From the NCBI RefSeq assembly GCF_900176375.1, contig NZ_FWYF01000003.1, positions 682,001 to 746,000 on the forward strand: a stretch of DNA of 64,000 nt, given 5' to 3'. Both the position numbers and the translations under genes were made by a program. The stretch is from Reichenbachiella faecimaris (GTDB taxonomy: Bacteria; Bacteroidota; Bacteroidia; Cytophagales; Cyclobacteriaceae). The notes under the pieces are model-generated. The model saw only the letters and a program-made list of their open reading frames with translations. It had not been told where the DNA came from and ran no database searches. Position 1 is the stretch's first letter; each line of letters begins with the position of its first letter. Of the stretch, positions 42,596 to 53,679 are shown piece by piece.

Positions 42596-44692
42596 TCAAT
42601 TTATTGGTTTTAAAATTTGTTCCATGGCCTTTTGAGCCTCACCAACTGGAAGTAGGCACGATTTGTTTTCACAAACGTAAATGAGCGTCTGCCCCTCAGA
42701 TAACTTTCCATCTAGTAGTTCAAGAGTCCCTTCCGTGGCACCACCAAGAAGAATTTTGTTAGGAACGAACGGTTTAGCTAGTGCCAATTTTTTCGTTTGG
42801 GCTTCTTTTCCTACCACAGCAATTTCGAAATGCTGCTGCCCCATGAGTCCATACAAACGAGCCCAGTTGCTATAGAACGATGGCTGTTCGGCAAACTCCC
42901 TTTCCATATTGGCAACCATCTGAATGGCTCTATTCAGGTCGTTTGGGTTGTAATAAAACTGGCCCAACAGATAAAGCGCTTCTGCCATGGCTGAGTTGGA
43001 AGCCGGGATCACATTATCCGACAATTCCATTTTTCTTGCGATCAATTTCTCGTCTTGATCTGAGGTGTAAAAGTACATTTGAGTTTTTTCATCTGAGAAA
43101 TGTAGATTCACGTATTCCTTTAATTTTTTGGCTTCTGCCAGCCATAATTCATCAAAAGTCGCCTCATACAATTTGGTAAAAGCTAGTATAGTAAATGCAT
43201 AATCATCTAAGAATCCACTGATGGTTGATTGTCCACCTTTGTAGTTTCTAAGCAACTGACCATCTTCTTGAATTTGGCTAGTTCCGACAAATTTGCCAGC
43301 TTTCAAGGCTCTTTCTAAATAGTCCTCATTTTGTAAAGCAAAGTACGCGTCCACCAGTCCAATGATCATCAACCCATTCCAGGAGGTTAGTGTTTTGTCA
43401 TCAAGTCCCGGGCGAATACGGCCATTCCGAGCGCTCATCATTTTAGTCTTAGTAGCCTCTATTTGAATTTTAACCTCAGACTCGGAAAGGCTGAATTCGT
43501 CGGACAGTGCTTTTATTGATTTTTTTCGCTCTAGGATATTTTGCCCCTCAAAATTCCCTTTTTTGGAAACCCCATAATAGGTTTTAAATAATTCAGAATC
43601 ACTACCTAAAATTTGATCAATCTCTTTCTCAGACCACACGTAGAACTTCCCTTCTTCACCCTCGCTATCAGCATCCAGTGAAGAGTAAAATCCACCAGAT
43701 TGATCAGATAATTCACGATTACAAAACGCTATGGTCTCTCTGACGGCTTGCTCATACTTTTCATCTCCAAAGACCTGATAGGCATGGCTATATAAGCTGA
43801 TCAATTGAGCATTGTCATAGAGCATTTTTTCGAAATGAGGCACCGTCCATGTTTCATCCACGGAGTAGCGTGCAAATCCACCTCCCAGATGATCATAGAT
43901 ACCGCCATCAGCCATGCCGTCTAAAGTTGTTTTGAGAGCTGCTTTAATATCTTCATTGGGTTGATAGTAGTCTTGTGCGAGCAAGAACTCGTAGATGACT
44001 GGCATGGGGAACTTAGGGGCTCCTTGTCGTCCGCCATATTTCTGGTCAATTGATGAAATTACTTTTTGTCCTGCTAGCGCATAAAATGTAGAGTCAAATG
44101 GTGTTCCAGACTCATTTAGTTCGGGCACTTCTAACTGACTGATACCCTCAGTAATCTTTTCTGCTTGTTCCAGCATTTTTCCAGGCTGTGTGCGATACAT
44201 TTCTGCAAAGTAGTCCACCACCTTTCCCCAGTTTTCTTTTGGGAAATAGGTGCCTGCAAAAACTGGCCTTCCGTCGGGCAGCGTGATCACATTGAGTGGC
44301 CAGCCGCCACGACCAGTCATCAACTGAGCGGCATCCATATAAATCTGATCAATGTCTGGCCGCTCTTCACGGTCTACTTTGATAGAGATATAATGGGCAT
44401 TCATCTTGGCGGCAATAGTTGAATCTTCAAACGATTCATGCTCCATCACATGACACCAATGACAGGCTGCATAGCCAATACTAATGATCATCAGTTTGTC
44501 CTCGCGCTTAGCCAGATCGAGTGCCACTTCACCCCAAGGAAACCAATCGACTGGATTGTGCGCATGCTGGAGAAGGTAAGGACTCGTTTCTGATATTAAA
44601 TGATTGGTGTGTTTGTGTTCTTGTCCCATGTTTTGCGTGCAAGCGTAGGTGGATAGTACCACCATCAATAATAAAACGAGTCCTTTGTGCAT
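42596..44692 (-). CDS. Thioredoxin-domain lipoprotein (DUF255 / YyaL, SPATA20-like)
   Basis: 698 residues. Lipoprotein signal [19 protein letters not shown]-terminal thioredoxin-like domain with [22 protein letters not shown]-type opening and redox motif [14 protein letters not shown], then an (alpha/alpha)6-barrel like that of N-acylglucosamine epimerases ([45 protein letters not shown]). Full length for the family, but lipid-anchored rather than cytosolic. Function of the family not settled. tyrS lies 1 bp upstream on this strand. Confidence 0.9.
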   Translation of the reverse strand: MHKGLVLLLMVVLSTYACTQNMGQEHKHTNHLISETSPYLLQHAHNPVDWFPWGEVALDLAKREDKLMIISIGYAACHWCHVMEHESFEDSTIAAKMNAHYISIKVDREERPDIDQIYMDAAQLMTGRGGWPLNVITLPDGRPVFAGTYFPKENWGKVVDYFAEMYRTQPGKMLEQAEKITEGISQLEVPELNESGTPFDSTFYALAGQKVISSIDQKYGGRQGAPKFPMPVIYEFLLAQDYYQPNEDIKAALKTTLDGMADGGIYDHLGGGFARYSVDETWTVPHFEKMLYDNAQLISLYSHAYQVFGDEKYEQAVRETIAFCNRELSDQSGGFYSSLDADSEGEEGKFYVWSEKEIDQILGSDSELFKTYYGVSKKGNFEGQNILERKKSIKALSDEFSLSESEVKIQIEATKTKMMSARNGRIRPGLDDKTLTSWNGLMIIGLVDAYFALQNEDYLERALKAGKFVGTSQIQEDGQLLRNYKGGQSTISGFLDDYAFTILAFTKLYEATFDELWLAEAKKLKEYVNLHFSDEKTQMYFYTSDQDEKLIARKMELSDNVIPASNSAMAEALYLLGQFYYNPNDLNRAIQMVANMEREFAEQPSFYSNWARLYGLMGQQHFEIAVVGKEAQTKKLALAKPFVPNKILLGGATEGTLELLDGKLSEGQTLIYVCENKSCLLPVGEAQKAMEQILKPIN

Positions 44693-44693
44693 A

Positions 44694-45983
44694 TCAGTCT
44701 TCTACCGTGATCAGGAAGTAGTTTTTCTTGCCCTTCTGAGCAAGCAAGTATTTGTCATTAAGCAATTTGAAATCTGCGGCTTGGTTTTCACTTTCCAGCT
44801 TCGTCTTATTGATGCTTACACCTCCACCCTTTATCATTCTACGTGCTTCACCTTTTGAAGTGAAAACAATACCATTACTTTCTTCTGAAAGCAAATCAGT
44901 TACATTTTGTGAATGAGCAAAAGTGCTTTTAGAAATTGATGTCTGTGGCACGCCTTCAAACACAGAAAGGAAGGTGTCTTCATCCAAAGATTCCAAATCC
45001 TCAGTAGTGGACTTACCAAATAGTATCCCAGAGGCTTTGATAGCCATGTTGTAATCTTCTTCAGAGTGTACGCGAGTAGTAATATCCTTCCCAAGTTCTT
45101 GCTGCAGCTTTCTCATGTGAGGTGCTTCTTTGTGCTCAGCAATCAATGCATCTATTTCTTCCTTATTTTTCAAAGTGAAGATTTTGATATAATTCGAAGC
45201 ATCTTCATCAGATGAATTCAACCAGTATTGATAGAATTTGTAGGGTGAGGTCAGTTTCTTGTCTAACCAAACATTGCCCCCTTCAGTTTTTCCGAATTTG
45301 GTTCCATCCGCTTTTTTGATCAATGGCGTGGTGATCGCCCAGGCTTCACCTTGTCCTTTTCTTCTAATCAGTTCTGTTCCAGTTACAATATTTCCCCACT
45401 GGTCGGAGCCACCTAACTGCACCTTGCAGTTTTTGTTGTTGTACAACCACCAGAAGTCATAGCCTTGTACCAATTGGTAACTAAATTCTGTGAAAGACAT
45501 ACCTGATTCCAAGCGGCTTTTGACCGAATCTTTAGCCATCATATAGTTGACGGAAATGTGCTTTCCCACATCTCTAATGAAATCAAGGAAATTAAAATTT
45601 TTGAACCAGTCGTAATTATTGACCATTTCGGCTGAGTTGTCTCCACAGTCGAAATCAAGAAATTGCTCCAATTGTTTTCTGACGCATTCCAAATTGTGAT
45701 TCAGAATATCTTCAGATAATAAATTTCTTTCTGCTGATTTCCCGGAAGGGTCTCCTACCATGCCAGTAGCACCACCTACCAGGGCATAGGGTTTATGTCC
45801 TGCTTTTTGAAAATGGACTAAAGTCATGATCTGAACTAAACTACCAATATGAAGGGAATCTGCAGTCGGATCAAAACCGATATAGGCAGCAGTCATCTCT
45901 TTATTTAGTTGGTCTTGTACACCGGGCATCATGTCGTGTATCATGCCCCTCCATTTCAATTCTTCAACAAAATCCTTAGTCAT
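44694..45983 (-). CDS. tyrS: Tyrosyl-tRNA synthetase
   Basis: Charges tRNA-Tyr. 429 residues from ATG 45983; an in-frame TTG at 46004 is less likely. Class I signatures: [12 protein letters not shown] and [11 protein letters not shown]. Tyr-binding YDFWWLYNN and [12 protein letters not shown]-terminal S4 domain ([16 protein letters not shown]). Probably co-transcribed with the DUF255 gene behind it. Confidence 0.97.
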   Translation of the reverse strand: MTKDFVEELKWRGMIHDMMPGVQDQLNKEMTAAYIGFDPTADSLHIGSLVQIMTLVHFQKAGHKPYALVGGATGMVGDPSGKSAERNLLSEDILNHNLECVRKQLEQFLDFDCGDNSAEMVNNYDWFKNFNFLDFIRDVGKHISVNYMMAKDSVKSRLESGMSFTEFSYQLVQGYDFWWLYNNKNCKVQLGGSDQWGNIVTGTELIRRKGQGEAWAITTPLIKKADGTKFGKTEGGNVWLDKKLTSPYKFYQYWLNSSDEDASNYIKIFTLKNKEEIDALIAEHKEAPHMRKLQQELGKDITTRVHSEEDYNMAIKASGILFGKSTTEDLESLDEDTFLSVFEGVPQTSISKSTFAHSQNVTDLLSEESNGIVFTSKGEARRMIKGGGVSINKTKLESENQAADFKLLNDKYLLAQKGKKNYFLITVED

Positions 45984-46211
45984 TGTAATCTGATTGTTTT
46001 TCAATAAGTTGACAAAGATAGAGGGTTCAAGGATTTTTGAATATGCTTCTTATAATAATCCCAAAAAATAAATTTTTGACACAAAATGAGTAAATTGACC
46101 AGAAGAATTAATGTGGTTAATTTCACAATACATTCTGTCGTCTGAAGTGATTGTTTGTTATTGATCTTCAGATAAATTTTGAAGCAAGTTTGAAAGATTG
46201 ACACTATTACG

Positions 46212-47462
46212 ATGAGAATGCAAAAAACACACCTATGGCTATGGATGTTTATTGTTGCTTTCACTATAGAAGGTTTTGCCCAGCGGGCTGACTTGAATGC
46301 CAGTCCGGCAGAAAGAAAAAGAATAGCGGAAGATTACTATCAAAAAGGAAATGTAGCTGGAAGACGTGGACAGTTTCCTTTAGCTGTATTGTATTATGAC
46401 AGTGCTGTTAGGTTGTTTGGAGGTTCTTCGGAATACTTCTTTGCTCGTGGGCAAGCCAAAGAACTGGCGGATAACAACATAGGTGCATTGACAGATTTCG
46501 AAGCCGCACTCCGTGTAAATCCTGAAAACTATACGGCTTTGTTTAAGCGAGCACTTATCTATCACAAACAAAAGAACTACAAGCAGGCGGCTACTGATTT
46601 CACTTTTTTGATCAACAATGTGGAGACTTTCGAAACCAAAGCCATTGTGTTCAAAGGAGCTTCTTATGATGAGAAAGGAGAAATGATATTCTCAGGTATA
46701 GCGACTTTGGAAGACATGAAAGCAGACGTGTATTTGGCACGAGCGATGACTTATGAGCAAATGGGATTCAATACGCCTACGATACTCGATTTCGACAAGG
46801 CCATTGAACTCAATAATCATGAGCCGAATTATTATGTGCAAAGAGGGCTTTTCAAGCTGAGCAAAGAGGATGCAGAGGGTGCAGAAAAGGATTTTAGGAG
46901 TGCCTTGGAAATAGATCAATATCATCGCCTGGCTCTTTACAATTTGAGCTTTTTGGTGGATGATAAAGAAAAAGATGAAATCAATAAAATTCTTTATGGC
47001 GTAGGTGATTTTGCTATGGCTTTTTCCAGACGAGCCTTTGAAAATTATCAGAAGGGTAAATTTGAGGAGGCTCTTTTGGACTACGATTCTGCTTTGATGA
47101 TCAAAGGAGACAACGCTAATGATTTGATGAATAGAGGTATGGTCAAAGCCAAGCTTGATAGACATAAGGCGGCTATAAAAGATTTTGAAAACTCAGTGTA
47201 TACGGACAACACGCTCGTCAGAAACTTCGTGCTCATTGGCAATTCCTATCAAGAGTTAAATAATTACCCTCAAGCCGTGACTTACTACCAGAGATACCTA
47301 AGGTCAGAAAAGGGAGATGGCGTGGTCTATTACAATATGGGACTGGCCTATATGAAAGCCCATAAGGATGATGAAGCTTGTGAGTCGCTTCGTACCGCCT
47401 ATGATCTGGGTGAGGAGCGAGCAGAGCCAGCGTTAGAGCAGGTTTGTTTTAAGTTGGAGTAA
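46212..47462 (+). CDS. Exported TPR-repeat protein
   Basis: 416 residues. Signal sequence MRMQKTHLWLWMFIVAFTIEGFAQ. At least eight TPR units (GQFPLAVLYYDSAVRLFG; NIGALTDFEAALRVNPENYTALFKRALIY; PQAVTYYQRYLRSEKGDGVVYYNMGLAYMKA), ending in a Sel1-like CESLRTAYDLGEERAEPALEQVC. A scaffold in the periplasm; partners not evident. Confidence 0.82.
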   Translation: MRMQKTHLWLWMFIVAFTIEGFAQRADLNASPAERKRIAEDYYQKGNVAGRRGQFPLAVLYYDSAVRLFGGSSEYFFARGQAKELADNNIGALTDFEAALRVNPENYTALFKRALIYHKQKNYKQAATDFTFLINNVETFETKAIVFKGASYDEKGEMIFSGIATLEDMKADVYLARAMTYEQMGFNTPTILDFDKAIELNNHEPNYYVQRGLFKLSKEDAEGAEKDFRSALEIDQYHRLALYNLSFLVDDKEKDEINKILYGVGDFAMAFSRRAFENYQKGKFEEALLDYDSALMIKGDNANDLMNRGMVKAKLDRHKAAIKDFENSVYTDNTLVRNFVLIGNSYQELNNYPQAVTYYQRYLRSEKGDGVVYYNMGLAYMKAHKDDEACESLRTAYDLGEERAEPALEQVCFKLE

Positions 47463-47570
47463 GCCCTTTTTTTAAAAGTAACTCAAGTTCAAGAGATAGA
47501 ATTTCCAAAAGTCTAAAAATTTCTCATGAATTAGGCTGGGGTTGATTATGTTCACTGTCTGAAATAAATT

Positions 47571-48455
47571 TTGCATATAGTGAATTCCACTACCAGCCAT
47601 TTCCCCAAACTAATAGTAGCCATTGTTGTGATGAGTACTTCAGGAGTACTCGCACGAGCTATGGATATATCGCCTGAGTTGGCCATTTGGCTGAGAAGTG
47701 TAATAGCCGCCATGGCACTTGGGCTGGTACTGAAATTCATGAAATTACCACTCTGGATTAAGGAAGCAAAGGCCCTTACTGTAGTTGTTTTCAGTACGAT
47801 ACTTTTTGGATTGCATTGGGTTAGTTATTTCTACGCTTTGTATTATTCTAGTGTGGCGATTGGAATGTTGTCTCTTTTTACATATCCCGTTTTTACGGCC
47901 ATTTTGGAGCCTATCATTGTGAAATCCAAACCTAAATTAATTGATATAGCGCTTTCTTTTGTGGCATTTTTTGGTGTGTTTTTCTTAGTCCCTGATTTCG
48001 ATCTGACCAATGATGTAACGCTTGGGGTGGTCATAGGTGTGTGCTCTGCGCTTACCTACTCTTTGCGCAATATCATGCTCAAACTGCACGTTCAACATCA
48101 CTCAGGAATCACGTTGATGTTCATGCAGGTGATTGGCCTATCCGTATTGCTTAGTCCTATTTTTTTTTTGGGAGATATGGGGGTGCAATTGGATATGATC
48201 GCCATAGATTGGTGGAAGTTACTGACCCTTGGATTATTGACAACTGCGATTGGTCACACATTATTCGTTGTGTCTTTTAAGAATTTCTCAATTACTGTAA
48301 TTAGCATATTAAGCACCCTCACACCACTCATTGGCATTGGACTAGGCTTTCTGTTTTTGGATGAATTGCCACAGGGCAATGTATGGATTGGTGGGTTTCT
48401 AATTTCAGTGGCCGTTTTGGTAGAATCTGTAAAATCGGCAAAAAGACAGGCTTAA
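47571..48455 (+). CDS. EamA/DMT-family transporter
   Basis: 294 residues with ten hydrophobic helices in two EamA halves (SGVLARAMDISPELAIWLRSVIAAMALG; ALTYSLRNIMLKLH; VISILSTLTPLIGIGLGFLFLDELP). The RAM/WLRS pattern is typical of the family. TTG 47571 is the annotated start; GTG 47580 gives a three-residue shorter form. Substrate unknown. Confidence 0.85.
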   Translation: MHIVNSTTSHFPKLIVAIVVMSTSGVLARAMDISPELAIWLRSVIAAMALGLVLKFMKLPLWIKEAKALTVVVFSTILFGLHWVSYFYALYYSSVAIGMLSLFTYPVFTAILEPIIVKSKPKLIDIALSFVAFFGVFFLVPDFDLTNDVTLGVVIGVCSALTYSLRNIMLKLHVQHHSGITLMFMQVIGLSVLLSPIFFLGDMGVQLDMIAIDWWKLLTLGLLTTAIGHTLFVVSFKNFSITVISILSTLTPLIGIGLGFLFLDELPQGNVWIGGFLISVAVLVESVKSAKRQA

Positions 48456-48590
48456 TTTTCTTTATTCAATCCACGTACTGATACAATATTCACTGATTTG
48501 ATTGTCTAGATTCGGATTCGAAGAGAGTGTGTGACAATTTTTGTATTACTTCCCAATTATCGTCAGCTTTGTTGGCAGCATTATACTCAC

Positions 48591-50246
48591 ATGAGAAAAT
48601 ACTTATTTTCTATACTCTTCTTATTTCAGATTACTAATGGCTTTTGCCAAAATGAAATAGATAGCACCAGGCACATCCTTGAATCGACTTCAAACCCCGA
48701 GATGAAGTTGATGGCTAGTAACTATCTGGCTCAATTGTACTGGGGGAAAGACCCAAATCAAACCTTGATGTTTGGAGAAAAGGCTCTAGAAATGGCTCAG
48801 AAACAGCAAAATAACGAACAGCTGAGCTATGCCTATCTCAACCTATGTCAGGGCTATCTATACAAGGATGATTATGCAGAAGCTTTGGATTTTGGCCTGA
48901 AATGTTTGGAGTTGAGACAACAATCAGACGATTTGCCAGCCTTGGCTTTTATTCTCCGTACCATTGGTTGGCTCTATTATGACATGGAAAATTCTGACCT
49001 ATCGCTCAAATACCATAAAGAGTCGTTGAAGTTGTACGAACAATTAGAAGAGATCGATCGAATAGGCAATGCACTTAATGGATTAGGGCTGGTCTATATG
49101 CAAAAGGAAAACTATCAGACGGCTTTGTCTTATCTAGAACGCGCGTTAGAAATTGAAGAATCATCTAAAAATGACCATAGGGTAAGTGTAGTATTAAGTA
49201 ACATGGGAGCCTGCTATCAGAAATTGGGTAGCAATCAACAAGCCATAGATTACTTAAGAAGATCCTTAGTGTTGAATCAGAGATTTGATGATATGGATTT
49301 ATTCTCTGAAAGCCTGAATCGAATGGCGAATGCCTTTCTGGACTTGAAAAATTACGAAGAGGCACAGATTCTACTTGACAGCGCGTCACGAATTATAAAT
49401 AGTGCAACATTGGCTGATAAAAAGGTACTTATGATGGAGAATTTGCAAGCTCAATCTATTCTATATGCAGCCCAGCAGAATTACAAAAAATCCCTTGATG
49501 CCATACAAGAGTATACTGATTTGAGAGAAAGCATTCTATCTGAAGAGAAAAGTTATGCACTTATGGAACTTCGGGTAGGGTATGAAAAACAAAGAAGAGA
49601 AGCCGAAATTCAACTGCTTGAGCAAGAAAAACAATTATCCAATATCCGTAGGAATATGCTTATAGGTGGTCTTGTGGGCCTTTTACTAGTAGTATTACTG
49701 ATAGTGGGCAGGTTGAGGAGTTCATATCGCAAAAACAAGTTGATATTGGAAACCAAGCAAGCATTGACAGATGCTGAATTGGAAAAAAGCAAATTGACTC
49801 AAGAGCAGCTAAAAAATGAGCTAGAATTCAAAAACAAAGAACTCACCACATTTGGTATGCACATTGCACAAAAAAACGAACTGTTCAATGAGTTTATTCA
49901 GTCCTTGGCACAAATCGAAAAGGCTGACTTTGATAAGTCACATGTAGATGCAGCTGTCAAGTCATTCAAGCATAGATTGGACATCAATCAAGATTTAGAG
50001 GAATTTTATACACATACCGAACTCGTACATCAAGATTTTCTCTTTAAGCTCTCGGAGAAATTTCCAGATCTAACAGACCATGACAAAAAGCTGTCTTCTC
50101 AAATTAGATTGAATTTGTCCAACAAAGAAATCGCAGCGCTTAATAATGTGTCTCTCAAATCAGTAGAAGTTGGGCGCTCAAGGTTGCGCAAGAAAATGGA
50201 CATTGACAGCACAGTCAACTTTTCTGAATTCCTTCAGAATATTTAG
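48591..50246 (+). CDS. TPR sensor with LuxR-like C-terminal helix-turn-helix
   Basis: 551 residues from ATG 48591, start of signal sequence MRKYLFSILFLFQITNGFCQ. Periplasmic TPR array (about 30-340), membrane helix MLIGGLVGLLLVVLLIVG, coiled coil, and a C-terminal HTH (DHDKKLSSQIRLNLSNKEIAALNNVSLKSVEVGRSRLRKK). Such chains sense outside and bind DNA inside. It lies 299 bp before susC on the same strand, so it is the likely regulator of the polysaccharide locus (inference). Confidence 0.85.
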   Translation: MRKYLFSILFLFQITNGFCQNEIDSTRHILESTSNPEMKLMASNYLAQLYWGKDPNQTLMFGEKALEMAQKQQNNEQLSYAYLNLCQGYLYKDDYAEALDFGLKCLELRQQSDDLPALAFILRTIGWLYYDMENSDLSLKYHKESLKLYEQLEEIDRIGNALNGLGLVYMQKENYQTALSYLERALEIEESSKNDHRVSVVLSNMGACYQKLGSNQQAIDYLRRSLVLNQRFDDMDLFSESLNRMANAFLDLKNYEEAQILLDSASRIINSATLADKKVLMMENLQAQSILYAAQQNYKKSLDAIQEYTDLRESILSEEKSYALMELRVGYEKQRREAEIQLLEQEKQLSNIRRNMLIGGLVGLLLVVLLIVGRLRSSYRKNKLILETKQALTDAELEKSKLTQEQLKNELEFKNKELTTFGMHIAQKNELFNEFIQSLAQIEKADFDKSHVDAAVKSFKHRLDINQDLEEFYTHTELVHQDFLFKLSEKFPDLTDHDKKLSSQIRLNLSNKEIAALNNVSLKSVEVGRSRLRKKMDIDSTVNFSEFLQNI

Positions 50247-50390
50247 ACAGGAAATGACGACTAGAAGTTAGTTTGTACAATTCACCAAGCGATTATATAA
50301 TCTCGCGCTGGTTCTAAAGAAGAAATGAATTTCATCTACCTGATACTTTATTAGCTCCAAGACATATTTTATTGGTCGGCAACTCCATTT

Positions 50391-50430
50391 GTAGGGGCGT
50401 ATTCCCAACTGTGTAGGGGCTGTGTAGGGG
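50391..50430 (+). promoter_or_regulatory. Three GTAGGGG direct repeats at 11-bp phasing upstream of susC
   Basis: GTAGGGG at 50391, 50413 and 50424, spaced 22 and 11 bp, each preceded by T(G/T)T. Same face of the helix, so they fit an array of binding sites for the TPR/LuxR regulator. The rest of 50247-50545 holds no gene. Confidence 0.55.
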
Positions 50431-50461
50431 TAATAAATGTCAAATGGACGTTTAATAATCA

Positions 50462-50469
50462 TACTTTTG
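50462..50469 (+). promoter_or_regulatory. Bacteroidota-type -7 box (TACTTTTG) of susC
   Basis: Exact TAnnTTTG match, 76 bp before the susC start and 31 bp after the last GTAGGGG. No good TTG box 20 bp upstream, as expected for an activated promoter. Confidence 0.55.
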
Positions 50470-50545
50470 GTTCATGTTAGTTAAGAATAATGAGGCCGTC
50501 GGCTTTCATTTTTAAGTACCCATTTAAAAACATAATTAAAAAAGT

Positions 50546-53500
50546 ATGATGAATTGTTTACAAAAGAATCAAAGGCTACTGATGCTTCTGTTGGGCTTGA
50601 GCTTTTTGAGCTTTAGCACGCTTGCGCAGACAGCTAGTGTATCTGGAACAATCACTTCCTCTTCGGATGGACAGGGATTGCCTGGAGTGAATGTGGTAGT
50701 AAAAGGTACCACAGAAGGAACCATCACAGATTTAGATGGTGCATATAGAGTAGAAGTGGAATCGGGTGCGATTCTGGTTTTTAGTTCTATTGGATTTGTA
50801 ACTCAGGAAATACCAGTGGGATCGAGAAGTGCCATTGATGTCTCTTTGGCTGAAGATATTCAGCAATTGGGAGAAGTCGTAGTCATTGGCTATGGTACAC
50901 AGAAGAAAAGCGATTTGACTGGTGCTATTTCTTCTGTGAAAGGTGATGAAATCCGCAAGTTCAGTTCCAATTCACCAGTGGATGCTTTGCAAGGTCAGAT
51001 GGCTGGTGTCAATATCATCAAAGGCAGTGGAGGACCTACGGCCAACACGAGAATTACCATACGTGGACTTCGTTCTGTAAATGGTACCAACCCATTAGTG
51101 ATTGTAGATGGACTTCAAGGTGATATCAATGCAATAAATCCAGATGACATTGCCAGTGTAGAAGTATTGAAAGATGCTGCTGCTGCTTCAATTTATGGTT
51201 CTCTTGCTGCCAATGGGGTAATCATAGTGACTACCAAATCTGGAGAGTCTGGTGTGCCTCAGTTGGAATTCAGTTCTTATTTTGGAGTGGACAAGATTCA
51301 GAATACTTTGAATTTCGCCAATGCATCTCAATACACGCAGATCGTTCAGGCGGTAGCAGACAATGGAGGGAGATCAGAGCCAGACTTTATCAATCAAGGC
51401 TGGGCAGCCAATACCAACTGGATGGACGAAATGTTTAGTGATGCCGCATTTAGCAATTACAACATTACCGTAAAGGGAGGAAGTGAAAAAACCAAATACA
51501 TGCTATCTGGTAGTTACAACAAGCGAGAAGGAATTTTGCTTGACGAGCAGCGCGACAAAAAGCAGGTGAGAACCAAACTTGGAACCACTGTTGGAAGACT
51601 GTCGCTAGATGCCAATATTTTCTATAGCCAAATGGACGATAACTTCTTTACAGGAAATATCAATAACGGCTATGAAATCATGCCAATCGTTCCAGTTTTG
51701 GATGCCTCCAAAGCGTATGGATACGGATATATTTCAGACGATGATTATGCGGATCAGCCAGATCATGAAAACCCAATTGGCGAAAATGCTTACAAGGACG
51801 CCACGAGAAAAATAAAAAATCTGGTCACTAACTTCAGCGCGACAGTAGACATCATAGACGGATTGAAGGCCACTGGTAGAATTGGTATCGACAATAGAGA
51901 TACAGACAACTACACCAGGTTTAGACCACATCAAGTGGCAAACAAAAGACAAACAAGATTCCACTATTTGGAAGAAAGTAACAATCATGAACTCAATAGA
52001 AATGTCGAAGGATTCATGAACTACGACAAGACCTTTGGGGATCATACTTTTGGTTTGATGGTGGGAGCTTCTCGACAGGATATAGAAGAAGACTGGATGT
52101 CTACATCAGTAGAAGGCAAGCAGATTTTGGACGACGGTACGGAAGAACCTATCGGATTCAATGAGGATGATTTCAATACTTTTGATGCTGGAGCTGGAGG
52201 TGTGTTTAATGCTTCTGGTTCAGGGTATGAAGTAACCAGAATGTCTCAATATGGCCGAGTGAATTATGCATTTGCCGACAGATATTTCGTACAGGCTTCT
52301 GTACGTAGAGATGGTTCTTCACGATTTGGAGCAAGCAACAGATATGGGACTTTCCCATCAGCTGCTATTGGTTGGAAATTGTCTAATGAGTCATTCTTCA
52401 ACATAGAGACGATTAGTTTTTTGAAATTGAAAGTCAGTTGGGGTAAACTCGGCAGTGAAGCCGCGCTTGGTGCTTATGACTTTGCAGTATTTACTTCTGG
52501 CCCATACAGATACCCATTTGGTGTGAGTGAGACGCAAGGTTTTGGCCGAACATTTCGGGCATTTCCTAACCCTTCCTTAAGATGGGAAGCAGCTACTACT
52601 ATCAACGTGGGCGTAAATTTTGGTTTGTTTGCTGATCGTCTAATTGGTGAATTGAATTACTACAAGAGAAACACAGAGGATATGATTATTCCTCAGGTTT
52701 TACCCGCCTCATCAGGTTTCTGGGATCCGTTCGTCAATGCTGGAGATGCAGTCAATAAAGGAATTGAACTGGAATTGACCTACAGAAAAAATACGGGTGA
52801 TTTCCAATATTCAATTAGTGGTAATATTTCTCACAACTCCAACGAAATCACAAAGGTCGTAAGTGAAGGAGACGAGTATTTTGGTGGCCCCACGACCTTA
52901 GATGGGACATCAGCTAACATCAGTAAGCTGGGATACCCAATTGGTGCGTTCTTCGTGTATCAAACAGATGGTATTTTTCAGGATCAAACAGAGGTAGATG
53001 CGCATACAGGGACTGATGCCGAAGGAAACACTGTAGTCGTACAGCCAGATGCTGCACCAGGTGACGTTCGATTTACAGACGTAAATGGTGATGGCGTGCT
53101 CAACAATGAAGATTTGGTTTATGCGGGTTCTGGTATGCCAAAATTCAATTTTGGATTAAATCTTACGGCCGAGTATAAAGGTTTCGACTTCACGGTCTCT
53201 CTTTATGGAGCAAGTGGTCACAAACTATACAATGCCGTCAGACAGAACTATGAAGGTTTTGACAACTACCGAAACCACCTCGCAACAGGGGTGAATGCTT
53301 GGACACCAAGTAACACAAACACTGATATACCAAGAGCAGTTTATGGTGATCCAAACCAGAACGCCAGTAGAAACTCCACACGGTTTATCGAAAATGGAAA
53401 TTACGTACGCGTGAGAAATATCCAATTGGGCTATACCATTCCAAGTTTATTGACTGACAAAATTGGCATATCTAAAGTGAGAGTATATGTGAGTGGTCAG

Positions 53501-53668
53501 AACTTGTTCACCTTCACGAATTACTCGGGTATTGACCCTGAAATTTCCACTTCTTATTCGAATTATGAGGACTCTGACAATGCAAATGCTGCGCTCAATA
53601 TAGGTACGGACTATGCGACGTATCCTAATATCAAGACCATGTTGGTTGGACTTCAAGTAAACTTCTAA
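50546..53668 (+). CDS. SusC/RagA-family TonB-linked outer-membrane transporter
   Basis: 1040 residues. Signal peptide ending STLAQ, carboxypeptidase-D-like domain (VSGTITSSSDGQGLPGVNVVVKGT), TonB box region GEVVVIGYGTQKKSDLTGAI, plug with DALQGQMAGVNI and RGLRS, then a 22-strand barrel ending LVGLQVNF. Imports oligosaccharides together with the SusD lipoprotein encoded 11 bp downstream. Confidence 0.96.
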   Translation: MMNCLQKNQRLLMLLLGLSFLSFSTLAQTASVSGTITSSSDGQGLPGVNVVVKGTTEGTITDLDGAYRVEVESGAILVFSSIGFVTQEIPVGSRSAIDVSLAEDIQQLGEVVVIGYGTQKKSDLTGAISSVKGDEIRKFSSNSPVDALQGQMAGVNIIKGSGGPTANTRITIRGLRSVNGTNPLVIVDGLQGDINAINPDDIASVEVLKDAAAASIYGSLAANGVIIVTTKSGESGVPQLEFSSYFGVDKIQNTLNFANASQYTQIVQAVADNGGRSEPDFINQGWAANTNWMDEMFSDAAFSNYNITVKGGSEKTKYMLSGSYNKREGILLDEQRDKKQVRTKLGTTVGRLSLDANIFYSQMDDNFFTGNINNGYEIMPIVPVLDASKAYGYGYISDDDYADQPDHENPIGENAYKDATRKIKNLVTNFSATVDIIDGLKATGRIGIDNRDTDNYTRFRPHQVANKRQTRFHYLEESNNHELNRNVEGFMNYDKTFGDHTFGLMVGASRQDIEEDWMSTSVEGKQILDDGTEEPIGFNEDDFNTFDAGAGGVFNASGSGYEVTRMSQYGRVNYAFADRYFVQASVRRDGSSRFGASNRYGTFPSAAIGWKLSNESFFNIETISFLKLKVSWGKLGSEAALGAYDFAVFTSGPYRYPFGVSETQGFGRTFRAFPNPSLRWEAATTINVGVNFGLFADRLIGELNYYKRNTEDMIIPQVLPASSGFWDPFVNAGDAVNKGIELELTYRKNTGDFQYSISGNISHNSNEITKVVSEGDEYFGGPTTLDGTSANISKLGYPIGAFFVYQTDGIFQDQTEVDAHTGTDAEGNTVVVQPDAAPGDVRFTDVNGDGVLNNEDLVYAGSGMPKFNFGLNLTAEYKGFDFTVSLYGASGHKLYNAVRQNYEGFDNYRNHLATGVNAWTPSNTNTDIPRAVYGDPNQNASRNSTRFIENGNYVRVRNIQLGYTIPSLLTDKIGISKVRVYVSGQNLFTFTNYSGIDPEISTSYSNYEDSDNANAALNIGTDYATYPNIKTMLVGLQVNF

Positions 53669-53679
53669 ACAAGACAAAT

